Below are positions 1-13,168 of a DNA stretch of 64,000 bases, piece by piece. How positions within the stretch are numbered: the stretch's first letter is position 1; every line of letters begins with the position of its first letter. The stretch is from Siphlonurus alternatus. Taxonomy: Eukaryota > Arthropoda > Insecta > Ephemeroptera > Siphlonuridae. The notes beneath the pieces were generated by a model that did no database searches, was not told the DNA's origin, and worked only from the letters and a program-made list of their open reading frames with translations. The stretch covers positions 31,255,969 to 31,319,968 of the forward strand of contig OX463778.1 in the NCBI GenBank assembly GCA_949825025.1, read 5' to 3'. A program made the translations under genes and the position numbers.

Positions 1-38
1 TAATGGCCTAAATCCCGCCCTCAATAAAGACGATTTTA

Positions 39-444
<406 letters not shown>

Positions 445-1176
445 TACAGCAAGACTAATTTTACATTTTTAAAACAAAATAGAAATTTAGGTGTTTTTTT
501 TAATGAGGCAATGTTGTGTAAAATCATTGATATTTTAATTCGACCAACACGCACTTAAAAATTACTTCAACTAAATCGGAACTCATGCGGCACTTACATT
601 GTATTAACACATTAACGTTAAGATAATTTTCTCAAAATTATTTGTTAATTTGAGACAGTTAAAAAATAAAAAAAAAATCAATCTTCTCTTTGGAAAAATA
701 TTTTCCGGAAAATAAAATATGCAACCTCCACGAAGAATAAAAATATATGCCTACATTCGACGGAAGCAATTTCAATTAATCAAAATTTTGGTGGTCTTTT
801 TCATGAGCAGCATGCATGCAATGTTAAAATGTTAGTTCATTCATTAAAAATCAACGAAGCATGTTAAAAAATTGTTAAGCTTACAAAGATTAACAAAGAA
901 AAAAAAAACACTTTAAATCTTTAAATATTTAATATTTTAAATCTCTCAAAGCACGTGGTCGTATACAATTTTGTATTTTATCAATTTTATTGGATTTCTT
1001 CTGATGAACATCTATTATACTCTATAAGAGAGTAAATTAGATGAAAAATTTAGTTACAGTCATAATTGATATCTTGCAATTTATTCAAAATAATTGAATT
1101 AAAAATACATTAATTGCAGTCATTTGCGCAAGAAATAAATTAAAAAAGGAGCCATGGTCATTTTTTGTTTTCCCAC

Positions 1177-1609
1177 CTTGGTTGTGTAGACGTTTGCAAA
1201 AAGGCAGTCCTCCTCGCCGACGTAGTGCAGGTCAGGGAAGCGCAGCTGAGCGCACCGGCTGCGGTTGCGAGTCGCGTCCAGCTCTCCCTTCCATGGACCG
1301 GCCGGCTCAGCAAGCTAAACATGAACACACATTATTATTCTAACAATTAAGGGTAAGGTAACGCCACCAATGTTAAAAAAAATCCCTCTCACAAAAATTC
1401 TGAAAAAAATTTAAAATGTTCTCCTCTACACCCCCTATCAGTAGCTAAAATATCAGGTATACAAATACGATCTAGTTTTTGAGTTATGAATTTTTAAAGT
1501 TGACCAATTTAACATGGGAGTTTCATTTCTCCATGTTAAAGTAGTCAACTTTAAAAATTCATAACTCAAAAACTAGATCGTATTTGTATACCTGATATTT
1601 TAGCTACTG

Positions 1610-1658
<49 letters not shown>

Positions 1659-1680
1659 GTATATGTATAATATATGTATG

Positions 1681-1715
<35 letters not shown>

Positions 1716-2518
1716 TTAAATAAATAATGTATAATATATATATATATATTATATACTGTATGTATGTTCCCTGTGATGTACTGCAGAGTACAAATGGTTC
1801 ATCAGATTCCTGTTTCATGTATGTAATGTACATTTACGAACAAAAAACTGTATTGTAATACTTGCTTTGCCATAATATAATATCAACGTGATGCACGTGG
1901 AATGACATGCATGATGAACACATCAAGCATACAAGTTTTATTACACGGTCTAATTAACTTGCACACAATGTGCTTGGGTTCTGACTTTTACATGTCACCC
2001 GTGAGCAACAATTTTATTGTTAATATTTTTTTTGTTATATATATATATATATATAGTTTTATACCATTTTAAGTGTGTTTTTTATTTATATAATATTATA
2101 TATAAACTACAATAATATATATATATTATAATATATATATTATATACAGCAATATGAAAAACTGATGTCAAGTGTATATGCATGGAATACATTCATTATA
2201 AAACCATTTTTACATTGACTTTTTGAAATTAAAAATTAAGGGGGGGGGCACTGTCAATTTTAAGTATAGTATTAAATCTCACACTGAAAAAAAAGAAAAA
2301 AAAAAAGTTACCTTAAATCGTAAAGGTCCTACTGGAGGTTTCGCGTATGGTATACCGGTGAAAGTATATATATCCTTGTTGCTGATGGACTGATGTATTT
2401 TGCCTCTCAGGGTTCCTTGGTTGATGGTGATGATGGGGTCTTCTCGCTCGGCGTCTGCCTCCGTCCACATACAACAGGCGGAGAGCAGCAGAAAGGTGAC
2501 CCACGCGGCCTGATCCAT
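1177..2518 (-). CDS. Carboxylesterase / cholinesterase-type protein, first two exons (partial)
   Basis: Secreted or membrane-attached serine hydrolase of the alpha/beta-fold carboxylesterase-B family. Exon 1 (2312-2518) encodes 69 residues: a signal peptide (MDQAAWVTFLLLSACC...), then the family start IITINQGTLRGK and the hallmark GIPYAKPPVGPLRFK. Exon 2 (1177-1314) encodes 46 residues beginning LAEPAGPWKG and containing EEDCLFANVY, the conserved EDCL motif. The junction is phase 0, with donor AAG|GTAAC and acceptor TTTAG|CTT, so the join reads RFK-LAEP without conflict. The catalytic Ser, Glu and His lie in later exons left of the window, so activity cannot be judged; catalytically dead neuroligin-like relatives share this region. 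Introns 1 and 2 hold microsatellites and a foldback element. Family call firm, subfamily unknown. Confidence 0.9.
1347..1611. mobile_element. Family A foldback element, right end truncated
   Basis: Begins TTAAGGGTAAGGTAACGCC and carries inverted arms around ATTTAACATGG. The right arm stops at a (TA)n tract instead of reaching the terminal CCTTACCCTTAA. It lies in esterase intron 1. Same family as 10583, 14111, 25862 and 45196. Confidence 0.85.
1609..1775. repeat. (TA)n/(TATG) microsatellite
   Basis: Imperfect TA repeat abutting the truncated foldback element. Its expansion or strand slippage probably removed the element's right end. Confidence 0.85.
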
Positions 2519-2529
2519 GATGCAGGTAT

Positions 2530-4138
2530 GAGATCACGTAGTAATCATGAGAGCCACGAGGTGCGGGGAGACCGCCGACTGACGTGGCTTGCTACCGTCG
2601 CTCTACGTGGAACATCCTGCTCGCAGCCTGTTATCTTATCACACGTAGCACAAATAACAAAGATCATCATACATGATGACAGGTAGACAAAATAATTATA
2701 AAAAAAAACTATTTTAGTGCTTCATAATATACATTTATTTATAGTTCATAATTAACACATTATATTAATTTTATTATGTTTCAAACGAAGATTATTTTGT
2801 AGTATTATATTTTGTAGATATTATTTTGAATATGTTGTAATTGAATCATTCACTTGAATCTCGTCTGTCTACTATAGATTATTGTTATATCGAATCATCA
2901 CTATATCATCAGTTACATGATCTAGCAATATATATGAAATTTATACTTGTTCGAGTTTTTCATTTCGTAATACAAGTTTATATCCAGGGAAAAAAAAACA
3001 TGTTTTATAATAAAAGCTCATCTTCTGAATGGTATGTTCGTTCACTGCATTAATATTAGAGCATAGATCATATTTACTCCACTACTCCAGATAAAACTTT
3101 CTTATCATAGATACATATATAAGTATATGAAAAATAATACTATAGCTAGAGTAAATAAACTGCATGTGTGATTTTATCATCACATAACAAAACTATTATA
3201 TATATATATATAATATATAGCTGTGCTGTATATATGGTTGAAAAAAAAATACTGTAATTTCAACTAGAATTATATTATATACTGTATATTTTACTGTATA
3301 TATGCAATAATTGAAAAAAATGAAAAAAGGGATATCATAAATGTATTATATTAAGTATTATTTAGTCTTTAATTAGTAACAATTAGCTATATATATTATA
3401 TGTATATATAATATATAATATAATATGCACATTCACATACATGCAGCAGGTGCGCGCGGATCAAGAGGATGCATTTCGCCCAGCACTCATGCAGTTTTTG
3501 TGTAATGTTGGAACGTTCCTATGTTTTTTTATACATTAATTAAGAAGAACAATTGAAAGTCTTGAAAAATAGATAATAAATATAACGATTAAAAATAAAA
3601 TATGCATGGTTTATAGTGTTTATAAATATACTATTTTCATATAATTCATACACTTAATTTTTGACATCTGATTAATTTGAGTAACTTGGAAATTAAATTG
3701 CTATATATATATATATATATAGAGTATATAGTTCTGTTTATCTAATCACAGAAGGTTAATTGACACGTATATATTCTATACGTTCAACTGCAGAGATTGG
3801 CTCGATTGCTCTCATGCACCTATAATTAACAAGGCACGCGTCAAATCGTCGTGCCGATCGTGCATGCGTTTTTACACATCTGATCTGATCATGTGGTTCA
3901 GTATATATCAATAAGAAGAGACGTTCTCACTACGTGACGGTCGAAACTGTCCAGCCACCCCCACTTATATACACAGAAAAACCTTGAGATTTAGAAATAA
4001 ATAGTGCACTCCAACTATCAGTTCAGAGGTCTCGAAAGACACCGTGTGTCCACATGTGTTGTTATGAGTGACATCGCATAATTTGTGAGGCAGTTGAGTT
4101 GGAGTGAGTGCAGCAATACATATACCATTTATACTGAG
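2530..4138. other. Intergenic, no gene seen
   Basis: AT-rich sequence between the divergent esterase (-) and the membrane-protein gene (+). It should contain both promoters. The first 120 bp upstream of the esterase start is more GC-rich than its surroundings. Short TA tracts occur near 3198 and 3700. No ORF with coding character was found. Confidence 0.5.
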
Positions 4139-4585
4139 ATGCTTCATCTCGAGACTCGACGTCGCTGTACACTGATCGTCTTAGTGCTGATGATTGTCAG
4201 CCTTGCTCAGGTGTGTGCATTTAAGTAAACAGATTACAACAAACATTGGTTTCAGACAATTTATTAATTTAAGCATAACACACAATAACATTATGCAATT
4301 AACAGAACCAATATATATGGGCAATTATATACATTATATAGTTTGCTCAGAATTAAAGATGAGAAATAACATAACTGTAGGGAAACTTTATCCAAATTTA
4401 TCAACATTATTTAACTAAAATAAGAGGATCAAACTCTCATCAATTTCTCTTGCACCAATCCACAACTTTAATTCTGCATGTGTTTAATTGTAATTTTTTT
4501 GCGAGGAGGTGAAATTGTGAGCGACATTGTAGCCACACACGTACCTCGATTGTAATTAGGTAATTACTAATTACAGTAATTACTC

Positions 4586-4621
<36 letters not shown>

Positions 4622-6651
4622 TTGGAAGTATTATTTTCCTTTTCAGTAAATTGAAATGCGCCACTTAATAGCTAGCTTACAATAAATGCCCAATTATTGT
4701 TTAAACTTTATATATATTACAAGCTATATAGTGAATACGTTGAATTATTATAACTATCAAAAATTTAATTATTTATATTTAATTAATAAAAAATAAGAAT
4801 GGGACTGATATGATCAACTGAAATTTAATTTTTTTAATTCTTAAATCGTAAACTCATAAAAGGGTTACAAACACCATGCATGCCATATGCAAATTATTTT
4901 ATTAATGCTGTATGTTTTTATATTTAAATACGTTATTTGCCTTCGTTCTCAAGCCTTCAAATCAATCAATTAAGTGTTAAAACTCATTTAAAAACTTGTA
5001 TTAATTAAATTTTGTCTTTCAGGTAGTGAGCAGCAATGACCCATGTGACACTCGTGCGCTATTACGGATGACGGCTCTATGCTGCGGTCCGCGGCTGGAC
5101 GATGGCGAGCCTGTGCTGTATCTGAGTCAGGGTAACGAGGCACCTTCCCCTCGCTGCACTACGATCAGCGGCCAAGCTATCGTGCCACCCAGGGTCTCCA
5201 TCTGCTGTCCAGGCATCCAGGGTTACTCCTCGTGTTGCTTTCTGCCCACGCCCTGGGCGTCGAGACCGAGACCTGCTGGAAACTGGCCATTCCACTTTGA
5301 AACTCCCAAAGATGCGTGTAGGTATAATATATTTACAGTGTTTTGTGGCCTAATATATTATAGTGATCTTGTTTTCATTGGACACTACATGAGCTAAGCA
5401 TGAGTGGTACATATAATATATATATATATATATATTATGTATAATACAGGAAGTATTTTTAAAATATTTGAAAGTTCATTCAATTTCAACAACCATGCAC
5501 GCTTCTTTTTTATCAGAGGCAAAATCGTGTCCTTTTATTAAGAATTAAAAGTGCTGCCTGAAAGGGTGCCACCGGAAGCGCCCAGGGAAACCCTACCCCG
5601 TTTCGGCATTACCAACAGCGCTCCTAGCGGGAATTTTGAGAAGCTTCTTTAAAAACAATTTGCCGCATTTTCTGACAGTTCTTCGTGCTGTCAGAATTTT
5701 TTGCCTGGAATATTTATAGACTAATGATGAAAAAAAAAATAATAATAATAAATAAACTAAAGAAAAATAAAAGATAAGTTGACATAAATTCACATTTTAA
5801 ATTTTTATCCAAGTAAATAAACGATCTACTATTGTCTTTCTTGAGAGAGAAGACTAAATATTATAATAATATCATATTTTTTTTTTTTACTTTTCTGAAG
5901 TATAGATGATGTTATTTGCTAAATAATGCTCAGAATTATTCATTTCATAGTGTAATAATGTAATAATAATTAATATGCTGAAAATATTAAAGATAAACGA
6001 AAAGCGTCAGGGTGAAAAAACTTTGTACGTGTTTGTATAAAGTGACATAATTTCGAGTTAATTGTCATAATATACAAATTGTACTGCATGTCGTATATTA
6101 TACACAGTGGCCATGCAATTATATTATAATATATATGGTTTATAAAATCGAGTCTCCAATTCAAAGATCTTCGTTTTCTCAGTGACGTGAACCATGTGCG
6201 TGTAAATTGTACATGTTGCATGGACCAACCAAGTTAAATGCAAAGTAATTAATATACTGTGATTAAAATATATGTGTAATATTATAATTATAATATGCAT
6301 ACATATTATTTCTTTAAATAAAACATAATACTTGTGAACATATAATATTCAATATAATGATCAATGATCGTTCCAAATAATTTAATTGAAAACAACATCG
6401 TATATATATATATACATATATATTATTATATATATTTAATATATAATAATATATAAATAATAACTTAATTCAACACCAATTTACTCATTTGCTTACACCT
6501 TTTAAAAGCCTTTTATTACGCGTATTTTTATACTTATTTTGTTGTGGCTTTGAATTTTATAAATTTTATATTATATAATATGAACATTATTGCACTTACG
6601 ACTTTTGGAGAGCTAGAGAGCTCAATGCATTGTATACACACACAAACACAC

Positions 6652-6720
<69 letters not shown>

Positions 6721-7209
6721 TATATATATTGAATTTTAACCCCAACAATAATGAAATGTTCATATTATAAAATTCATAGCCACAACAAAATAAGTATAAA
6801 AATACGCGTATTAATAAAAGGTGTAAGCAAATGAGTAAATTGGTGTTGAAGTTATTATACATTGTGCGCCCACCGGAAACGATCGAGGGTATATGAATTA
6901 GTTCGCGGACTCTACATAATGACATCGGGAAAAAATTAAAAACTGAAAGGAAAATTATTTTTAACTTTAATTGGCATCCATTGAGTTTAATATTTAATCA
7001 TATGTATATATTATAGGGATAAATTAAGTGCTTCTTTTAATTGTGCAGGGTTCTACGCCTCTCTGACAATATTTCTCCTGCTGCTCGTGTCTACATTGGT
7101 ACTGCTGTGGTACTGCTGCCAGGTCGGTACCTTGTCGCGCAAATACAAGATGATTGCACTCGGGAGACCGATGGCGCCGCCACTCTACGGGACCATTCCT
7201 TTTTCGTAA
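4139..7209 (+). CDS. Unrecognised cysteine-rich single-pass membrane protein, 175 aa
   Basis: Three exons: 4139-4210, 5023-5317 and 7049-7209. Junctions are phase 0 and phase 1, with donors CAG|GTGTGT and GCGT|GTAGGT and acceptors TTTCAG| and GTGCAG|. The total is 528 nt including the stop. Visible order: a signal peptide with a basic start (MLHLETRRRCTLIVLVLMIV); an ectodomain of about 100 residues with paired cysteines (ALCCGP, VSICCPG, YSSCCF) plus two single ones; a transmembrane helix (FYASLTIFLLLLVSTLVLLW) directly followed by YCC; and a basic cytosolic tail of about 30 residues ending PPLYGTIPFS. Topology is type I. The CC pairs recall Shisa- or CYYR1-like proteins, but I cannot align it with a known family. 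A weaker donor at 5322 would give an out-of-frame product. Intron 2 contains an inverted repeat. Confidence 0.72.
6458..6859. repeat. Inverted repeat with ~130-bp arms around a (TA)n core
   Basis: The left arm (about 6458-6595) reads CAACACCAATTTACTCATTT and onward; its reverse complement lies at about 6733-6859. Between them is a long (TA)n tract, 6656-6729. It lies in intron 2 of the membrane-protein gene. It probably is a foldback element whose loop has become a microsatellite. Confidence 0.8.
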
Positions 7210-7267
7210 ATAACCGACATTATAGAATTTTATATATGAAATTTATTATAGAGGTGCTATAATAATA

Positions 7268-8747
7268 TTTATTTATTTATTTATTTCACCCAAAGTACAA
7301 ATACAAAATATATTACAAAAATTAGGGTGCGGATTGCAACAAAGCACCGATGGCACTATTTCACTAAAAAGTGGTTACAATCCTTTATATAACTACTGAA
7401 AAAAACAATCATTAGCTGTAAGCTTGTGTCAAAATAAATGTGTAATCATAAACTATTTTTACAAATATAGTGTTTCTTTAAAACACTAGGAAACTGTGTT
7501 TCAGAACAGTTCTTGATAGAGGACCCGGAAGCCGATTCCACTCATCCACGGATCTTATTACAAAGCCATTTTTGTAACGATCAATTCGAGCCTTTGGTGG
7601 AATGAGCCGAACTGCCCCGTCTTGCCCTCTAATGGGACGTCCATTGACTACAGAATTAGCGAAGTTTAAATCAATTTGGCCAATTTGACACTTATGAAAG
7701 AATTTAAGGTCCATAACCTCAAAATAGTCCTTAATAGGGACTATATTTGTTGTTCTGCAGTCAGGAATATTATTTTTATAAACAAATTTTAAGGCCTTTT
7801 TTTCTAAACTCTGGAATTTTTTCATATTAGTGGAAGTAGTTGAGTGCCATGCTGGTGCTGCATATGTTATTATTGACCTTATCAGCGCTAAATAAGCTAT
7901 ACGCTTTACTTTAGTGGTGCTACCAAACAGACCACGTTTGAGAAAACCTAACAATTTTGCAGCTTTGCACCTTACATTTTCAGTTTGCAAATTCCATCTC
8001 ATGTCAGAAGTCAACATAACACCCAATACTTTAATGCTGTCACAATATGAAATGATATCACTATTGATATAATATTCATATCTTGATGGCAAAAGACTTA
8101 ATGATATGTCCATTACCTTACACTTTTTTACATTCAATGACATTCCATTATTATAACACCAAACAGACGAGATATTGTTGAGATCATTCTGTATAGCTAT
8201 GTTGTCTTCTTCACTCTGAATTAATCTAAATAAAGTAGAGTCATCAGCATATTGGATTAATTCAGATGATACACAGTCAAGAAGGTCAATCATACAGATA
8301 TTGAACAAAATAGGACCTAATACAGATCCCTGAACAACACCAGAGACAACATCAATGGATCTTGAAGACACTCCACCAAAAATGACTTTTTGTGATCGTT
8401 CATCTAGGAATTCACACAACCATCCATGCAAATTACCCCTAATACCAACCTTTTTTAGTTTAAGTGAAAGGCGAGAATGAGACACACGGTCAAATGCTTT
8501 CTCCCAATCCAAGGTAATTGCATGAATGTGAGCACCTGGATTCTTGTCCAAGATATTTTGCCACATATCAATTGTTTTTGCAAGCATGGTTGTACAAGAA
8601 CGTTTTGGAAAAAAAAACATGCTGATTTTCAGGAAATTGTTTTGTTACATAAAGGTGATTTATTATTTCTAAATTAATAATTCTTTCCAATATTTTACAA
8701 ATTACTGAAGTTACTGATATTGATATATATATAGGTCTACACCCGGC
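7268..8747 (-). mobile_element. 5'-truncated non-LTR retrotransposon (LINE) with reverse transcriptase remnant
   Basis: An open frame (8620-7478, 380 codons) encodes an RT palm: AFDRVSH at residues 42-48, VVQGSVLGPILFNI at 95-108 and the catalytic YADD at 124-127, then a thumb region typical of Jockey/CR1-like LINEs, ending ...HSFLVF. Upstream the frame continues after a homopolymer shift: nine Ts where eight would keep frame, just before FFPKRS. There it reads through SVICKILERIIN, a normal RT N-terminal motif, to about 8747, where LINE sequence stops. There is no endonuclease domain. The 3' end is a (AAAT)n tail at 7268-7286. The copy is truncated, frameshifted and presumably dead. It lies 60 bp past the stop of the upstream gene in opposite orientation. 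Confidence 0.93.
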
Positions 8748-9296
8748 AGGTTAATTAAGATCTGGAGATTTTAATGACCCTGTAAGTTGATGCCACGATT
8801 TTTTTTTTTATTTTTTATAATTTAGTTTTTAGTTTTTGTCTCTACATGGGAAAGCCCTATAATATGCTGAAAATAATAATAAAAAAAAAACATAAAATAA
8901 AAAAATCGGCTCGTTAAATTCTTTTAATATTTTTTCTATGGTTTTAAGGCACTTTTATATAATATATGCATATAGCCTCTAAAAAAAAAAGCAAAATTTC
9001 TGTGAATTTGCTTAAGGTTTACATGTTAATCAAAGGGGACTACGTCGAACAGCTGACCGGCATTATCTCTGCCTTTAGATAGAGATAACACGGATCAGCT
9101 GACCCCCAATACTAAAATTATCCCATTCATGAACATTATGAAAAAAAATTAAAATGTACCGTTCTCCCCTACAATCCCTATCAGTAGCTAAAATATATAT
9201 TATATAGGTAATTAATATACAAAAAAACGAGCTAGTAGTTTTCAACCTCTCATAATATAATTCTGATTTTTTTAAAAAAAAAATATCAAGCTGCAA

Positions 9297-9530
9297 ATAT
9301 CAGGCGTGCAAATATCTGGCGTGCAAATATCAGGCGTGCAAATATCATGCAGGCGTGCAAATATCATGCAGGCGTGCAAATATCTGGCGTGCAAATATTA
9401 GGCGTGCAAATATCAGGCGTGCAAATATCAGGGGTGCAAATATCAGGCGTGCAAATATATCAGGCTGCAAATATCTGGCTGCAAATATCAAGCTGTACAT
9501 ATTAAGTTTTAGATATTAAGCTGTAAATAT
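9297..9530. repeat. Minisatellite, unit about GGCGTGCAAATATCA
   Basis: About 16 tandem units of 14-19 bp. The core TGCAAATAT is constant and the flanks vary (CAG, CTG, CATGCAG). Units decay rightward to CTGTAAATATTAAG. It abuts the arm of a foldback element. Confidence 0.93.
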
Positions 9531-10582
9531 TAAGTTGTTTGATTTTTTTTTATTTGTTTATTTGAACATATAGGTTGTACAAGACAACATTGATCACGTC
9601 AGAGAATATAATATATAGCAAAAACATGCAAAACAATATATATATATATTAATAAACATATTGATGTTGATCAAAAACAATACAAAATCACTGACAAAGA
9701 GAAAAAACAAACAACAAACATTTATAACAATAAAACAAACAGATGAATTTAAAATTGTAAACAATTTTCTGGCAATTTATTTGCAAAAAACATCGTAATA
9801 TTAATGTAAATATTAATAACCTCTTAATAAACTTTAATATCTAGAACAACTACAACTATATTTATAACTTAATATTTAAAAAAAATTATTACTTAATATT
9901 CAAAACTTATTATTTAGAAATTAATTTTTGGAAGTTAATGTCTGCATAATTAAAGTTCATCAATTTCGTATAAAAAAAAAATACCAAAACCGCGGCAAGG
10001 GACTGATCGAGGTGCCATGGTGCGTGTGCGTCACACAGATGAACGTGTCACGTACCGCTGTAGTTTTTACGATTCGAGGAATTACTTGAGAGGCATCGAG
10101 ATTATTTTTTATTTGTACTAAATAAGACACGACGATTCCTATGGTGTCTTCAAAATTTTCCTAAAATTCGAATGACATTGACTTTTTCACTCGCAAAGTA
10201 GGTACCATATATTTTTCAGCAAAATTTAATCCGACCTATCTTATAAATATGATAAAAAAAATAGAAGGATAATTATTTAAGTGACGTAATTTAGTAGCAA
10301 GTTGCATGTCCATAGAAGCAAAAAAAAAAAATATTATTTTTACGTATTACGTAAGTTTCATGTAAATAAACACAACAGCACTCAGCCGCGGCGTGCTATC
10401 ACGGGTCTGACGAGGTGCGCGCGCGGCTCGTAGAGGAAACCCCAGCTTTTGCGAGGAAATACTAAAGAGGTACGTCGAGATTATTTTTGATTCGTACTAA
10501 TTAAGATACGAGGATTCCAGTGGTGTCATTAAAATTTTCATAAAGTACATGTGACATTGACTTTTTTGGACCGCAATGTACC

Positions 10583-10942
10583 TTAAGGGTAAGGTAACGC
10601 CACCAATGTTAAAAAAAATCCCTCACACAAAAATTCTGAAAAAAATTTAAAATGTTCTCCTCTACACCCCCTATCAGTAGTTAAAATATCAGGTATACAA
10701 ATTCGATCTAGTTTTTGAGTTATGAATTTTTAAAGTTGACTACTTTAACATATGGAGAAATGGAAATCCCATGTTAAATTAGTCAACTTTAAAAATTCAT
10801 AACTCAAAAACTAGATCGAATTTGTATACCTGATATTTTAGCTACTGATAGGGGGTGTAGAGGAGAACATTTTAAATTTTTTTCATAATTTTTGTGTGAG
10901 GGATTTTTTTTAACATTGGTGGCGTTACCTTTTTACCCTTAA
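10583..10942. mobile_element. Family A foldback element, complete (360 bp)
   Basis: Flanked by TTAA on both sides. Termini are TTAAGGGTAAGGTAACGCC and GGCGTTACC...ACCCTTAA, with arms of about 165 bp that are nearly perfect around a centre near ATGGAGAAATGGAAATCC. No ORF; non-autonomous. Confidence 0.92.
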
Positions 10943-11894
10943 CGAATTGTACACTCTTTTTGTTTACTGTTGAGAAAAACATATATTTTTATTTTAAGGA
11001 GTTTTATGGTTAGAAGAGATGTTTAGGAGCTATATAGAATCAATTTTTATTATTTAAAAAAAAAAAAATATCCTTTATTTGGGCTACGGAAAGAAAATGC
11101 TTCTAAAACGTCAAACTTAAATTTGGCTTACGGGAACCGGTTATATATAACAAAAAATCTAAAACCCGCCGTAGAGGAAATCTGAAAGCAGGATGTTATA
11201 GACACATATGGTTGTACATTCTTAGAAAAAATCAAATTTAATCTATGTATAAAATATTTTCCGAGTTAATTACTGGAGCCGCCGTTTGCTACATTTGCAT
11301 TCCGACAACATTGTGTATTTACCCATAATCCGGCCCTATTTAATTTTAAATATTTTTGAAAAATACAAAAGCATTTTTCGTAGGTCCATTATACGAACAT
11401 GTCCTGTGCTTTTTATCAAAATCAAAGAACTTTAATATTTGGTGGTCAAGGTGAATGGCCACTACATGACGTGAAATGGTTTATATATAGAGAGAGCTCT
11501 TTTTTTTTCTACCAAAACATTTTTTTTAAGGTAGAGATATAAACGTCGATCAGCTGTTGGACGTAGGTCCCTTGATTAACATATAAACGTGTAAACCTTT
11601 GCAACTTCACAAAAAATTCTGAAAAAAAATTTTTTTTTGAGAGACAGATATATATTTATAGAGCGAGTGCCTATAAAAGTAATAGAAATAAAAGTTTCAA
11701 AACAATTTAATTAACGTACGAGCCGATTTTTTTTAAATTAAGTTTTTAGTTTTTGTCTCTATTACGTAGGAAAGCCCATTAAGGTTTACATGCTAAAAAA
11801 TCCCATTCATGAAAATTATGAAAAAAAAATAAAATGTTCATCTCCTCTACAAAATCCCTATCATGCAGTAGCTAAAATATTATAAAGGTAATTA

Positions 11895-13168
11895 ATTAAT
11901 ATACAAAAAAACGAGCTAGTAGTTTTCAATCTCTCATAATTTAATTCTGATTTTTTTTTTAGAAAGGTTTCTTAAAATACCAAAAAAATGCAGAGAAAAT
12001 TTCAAAACAATTAGTCGATCAATCCGGTTAGTTAATATTTTAAATTTTCAAAGTACGTATCTATATAGGGCTTCTTTCCCATGGAGATCGACCTAAGATG
12101 GAAATCTTGGGTAAGAAATGATTTCTTGCACAAGATCGCGATCTTACGCAAGACGGTAACTTACCCAAGAAAAAATCTTGAGAAAATTTTGAACACGCGC
12201 GCAAGATTTTCAATCTTACGTAAGATTTTTTCTTGAGCAAGTTAATTACTTGCCAAGATGTCTCTCTTGCGTAAGAAATGACTTCTTGAGCAAGATTACC
12301 ATCGTGCGCAAGCCATAAACTAGGATTAAGAAGAAATCTTGCGATAACTATGAAAACAAGCGTAAGATTTTTTCTTGTTCGAGTCTATTACTTGCCCAAG
12401 ATGGAAATCTTGGGTAAGAAATGATTTCTTGCACAAGATTGCGATCTTACGCAAGACGGTAACTTACCCAAGAAAAAATCTTGAGAAAATTTTGAACACG
12501 CGCGCAAGATTTTCAATCTTACGTAAGATTTTTTCTTGAGCAAGTTAATTACTTGCTAAGATGTCTCTCTTGCGTAAGAAATGACTTCTTGAGCAAGATT
12601 ACCATCGTGCGCAAGCCATAAACTAGCTCAATAAATAATCTTGCAAAAAATTCGAAAACACGCGCAAGATTTTCTATCTTGCAAGATATTTTTTCTTGCG
12701 CAAGTATGTTTCTTGCCAAGATGTCGATCTTACGTAAGAAATGACGTCTTGAACAAGATTATTATCTTGCTCAAGATCTTTTTAAACCAAAAATATCTTA
12801 TTTTTTTACTTTTCCCAAATTTTTTGCTTAAATATTATTTTTAGAAGGATAATATATATTCCTGACCAGCATTGATTACTGTCTTGCCTCTGTTTTTGAC
12901 TTCTTGAGTTCACTTGACAAGATCATAAAAGATCTTGTAAGATATTGCTCAAGATTTTTGAGCAGGGATTAATATACAAAAAAACGAGCTAGTAGTTTTC
13001 AATCTCTCATAATTTAATTCTGATTTTTTTTTAGAAAGGTTTCTTAAAATACCAAAAAAATGCAGAGAAAATTTCAAAACAATTAGTCGATCAATCCGGT
13101 TAGTTAATATTTTAAATTTTCAAAGTACGTATCTATATAGGGCTTCTTTCCCATGGAGATCGACCTAA
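11895..13168. repeat. ~200-bp direct repeats flanking the CAAGAT block
   Basis: The segment at 11895-12096 is repeated at 12968-13168, with one T-run length difference. Both copies start ATTAATATACAAAAAAACGA and end GGAGATCGACCTAA. They belong to a foldback-arm family, of which a diverged copy occurs near 9210. The 871 bp between them is the CAAGAT-rich block. Confidence 0.9.
12097..12967. repeat. CAAGAT-rich block with 303-bp tandem duplication
   Basis: Dense in short inverted motifs of the type CTTGCGCAAG / CTTGAGCAAGAT. A 235-bp stretch at 12090-12325 recurs at 12393-12628 with a period of exactly 303 bp; a third, diverged copy follows to about 12790. Exact half-palindromes recur every 20-30 bp. 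No coding potential seen. Confidence 0.88.

Noticed and set aside
12097..12967. CRISPR-like array
   Set aside because: Animal DNA; repeats are contiguous, diverged half-palindromes without unique spacers of constant length.
11895..13168. CAAGAT block as an LTR retrotransposon (TRIM)
   Set aside because: The direct repeats lack TG...CA ends and are pieces of a foldback arm found elsewhere; no primer-binding or polypurine site seen.
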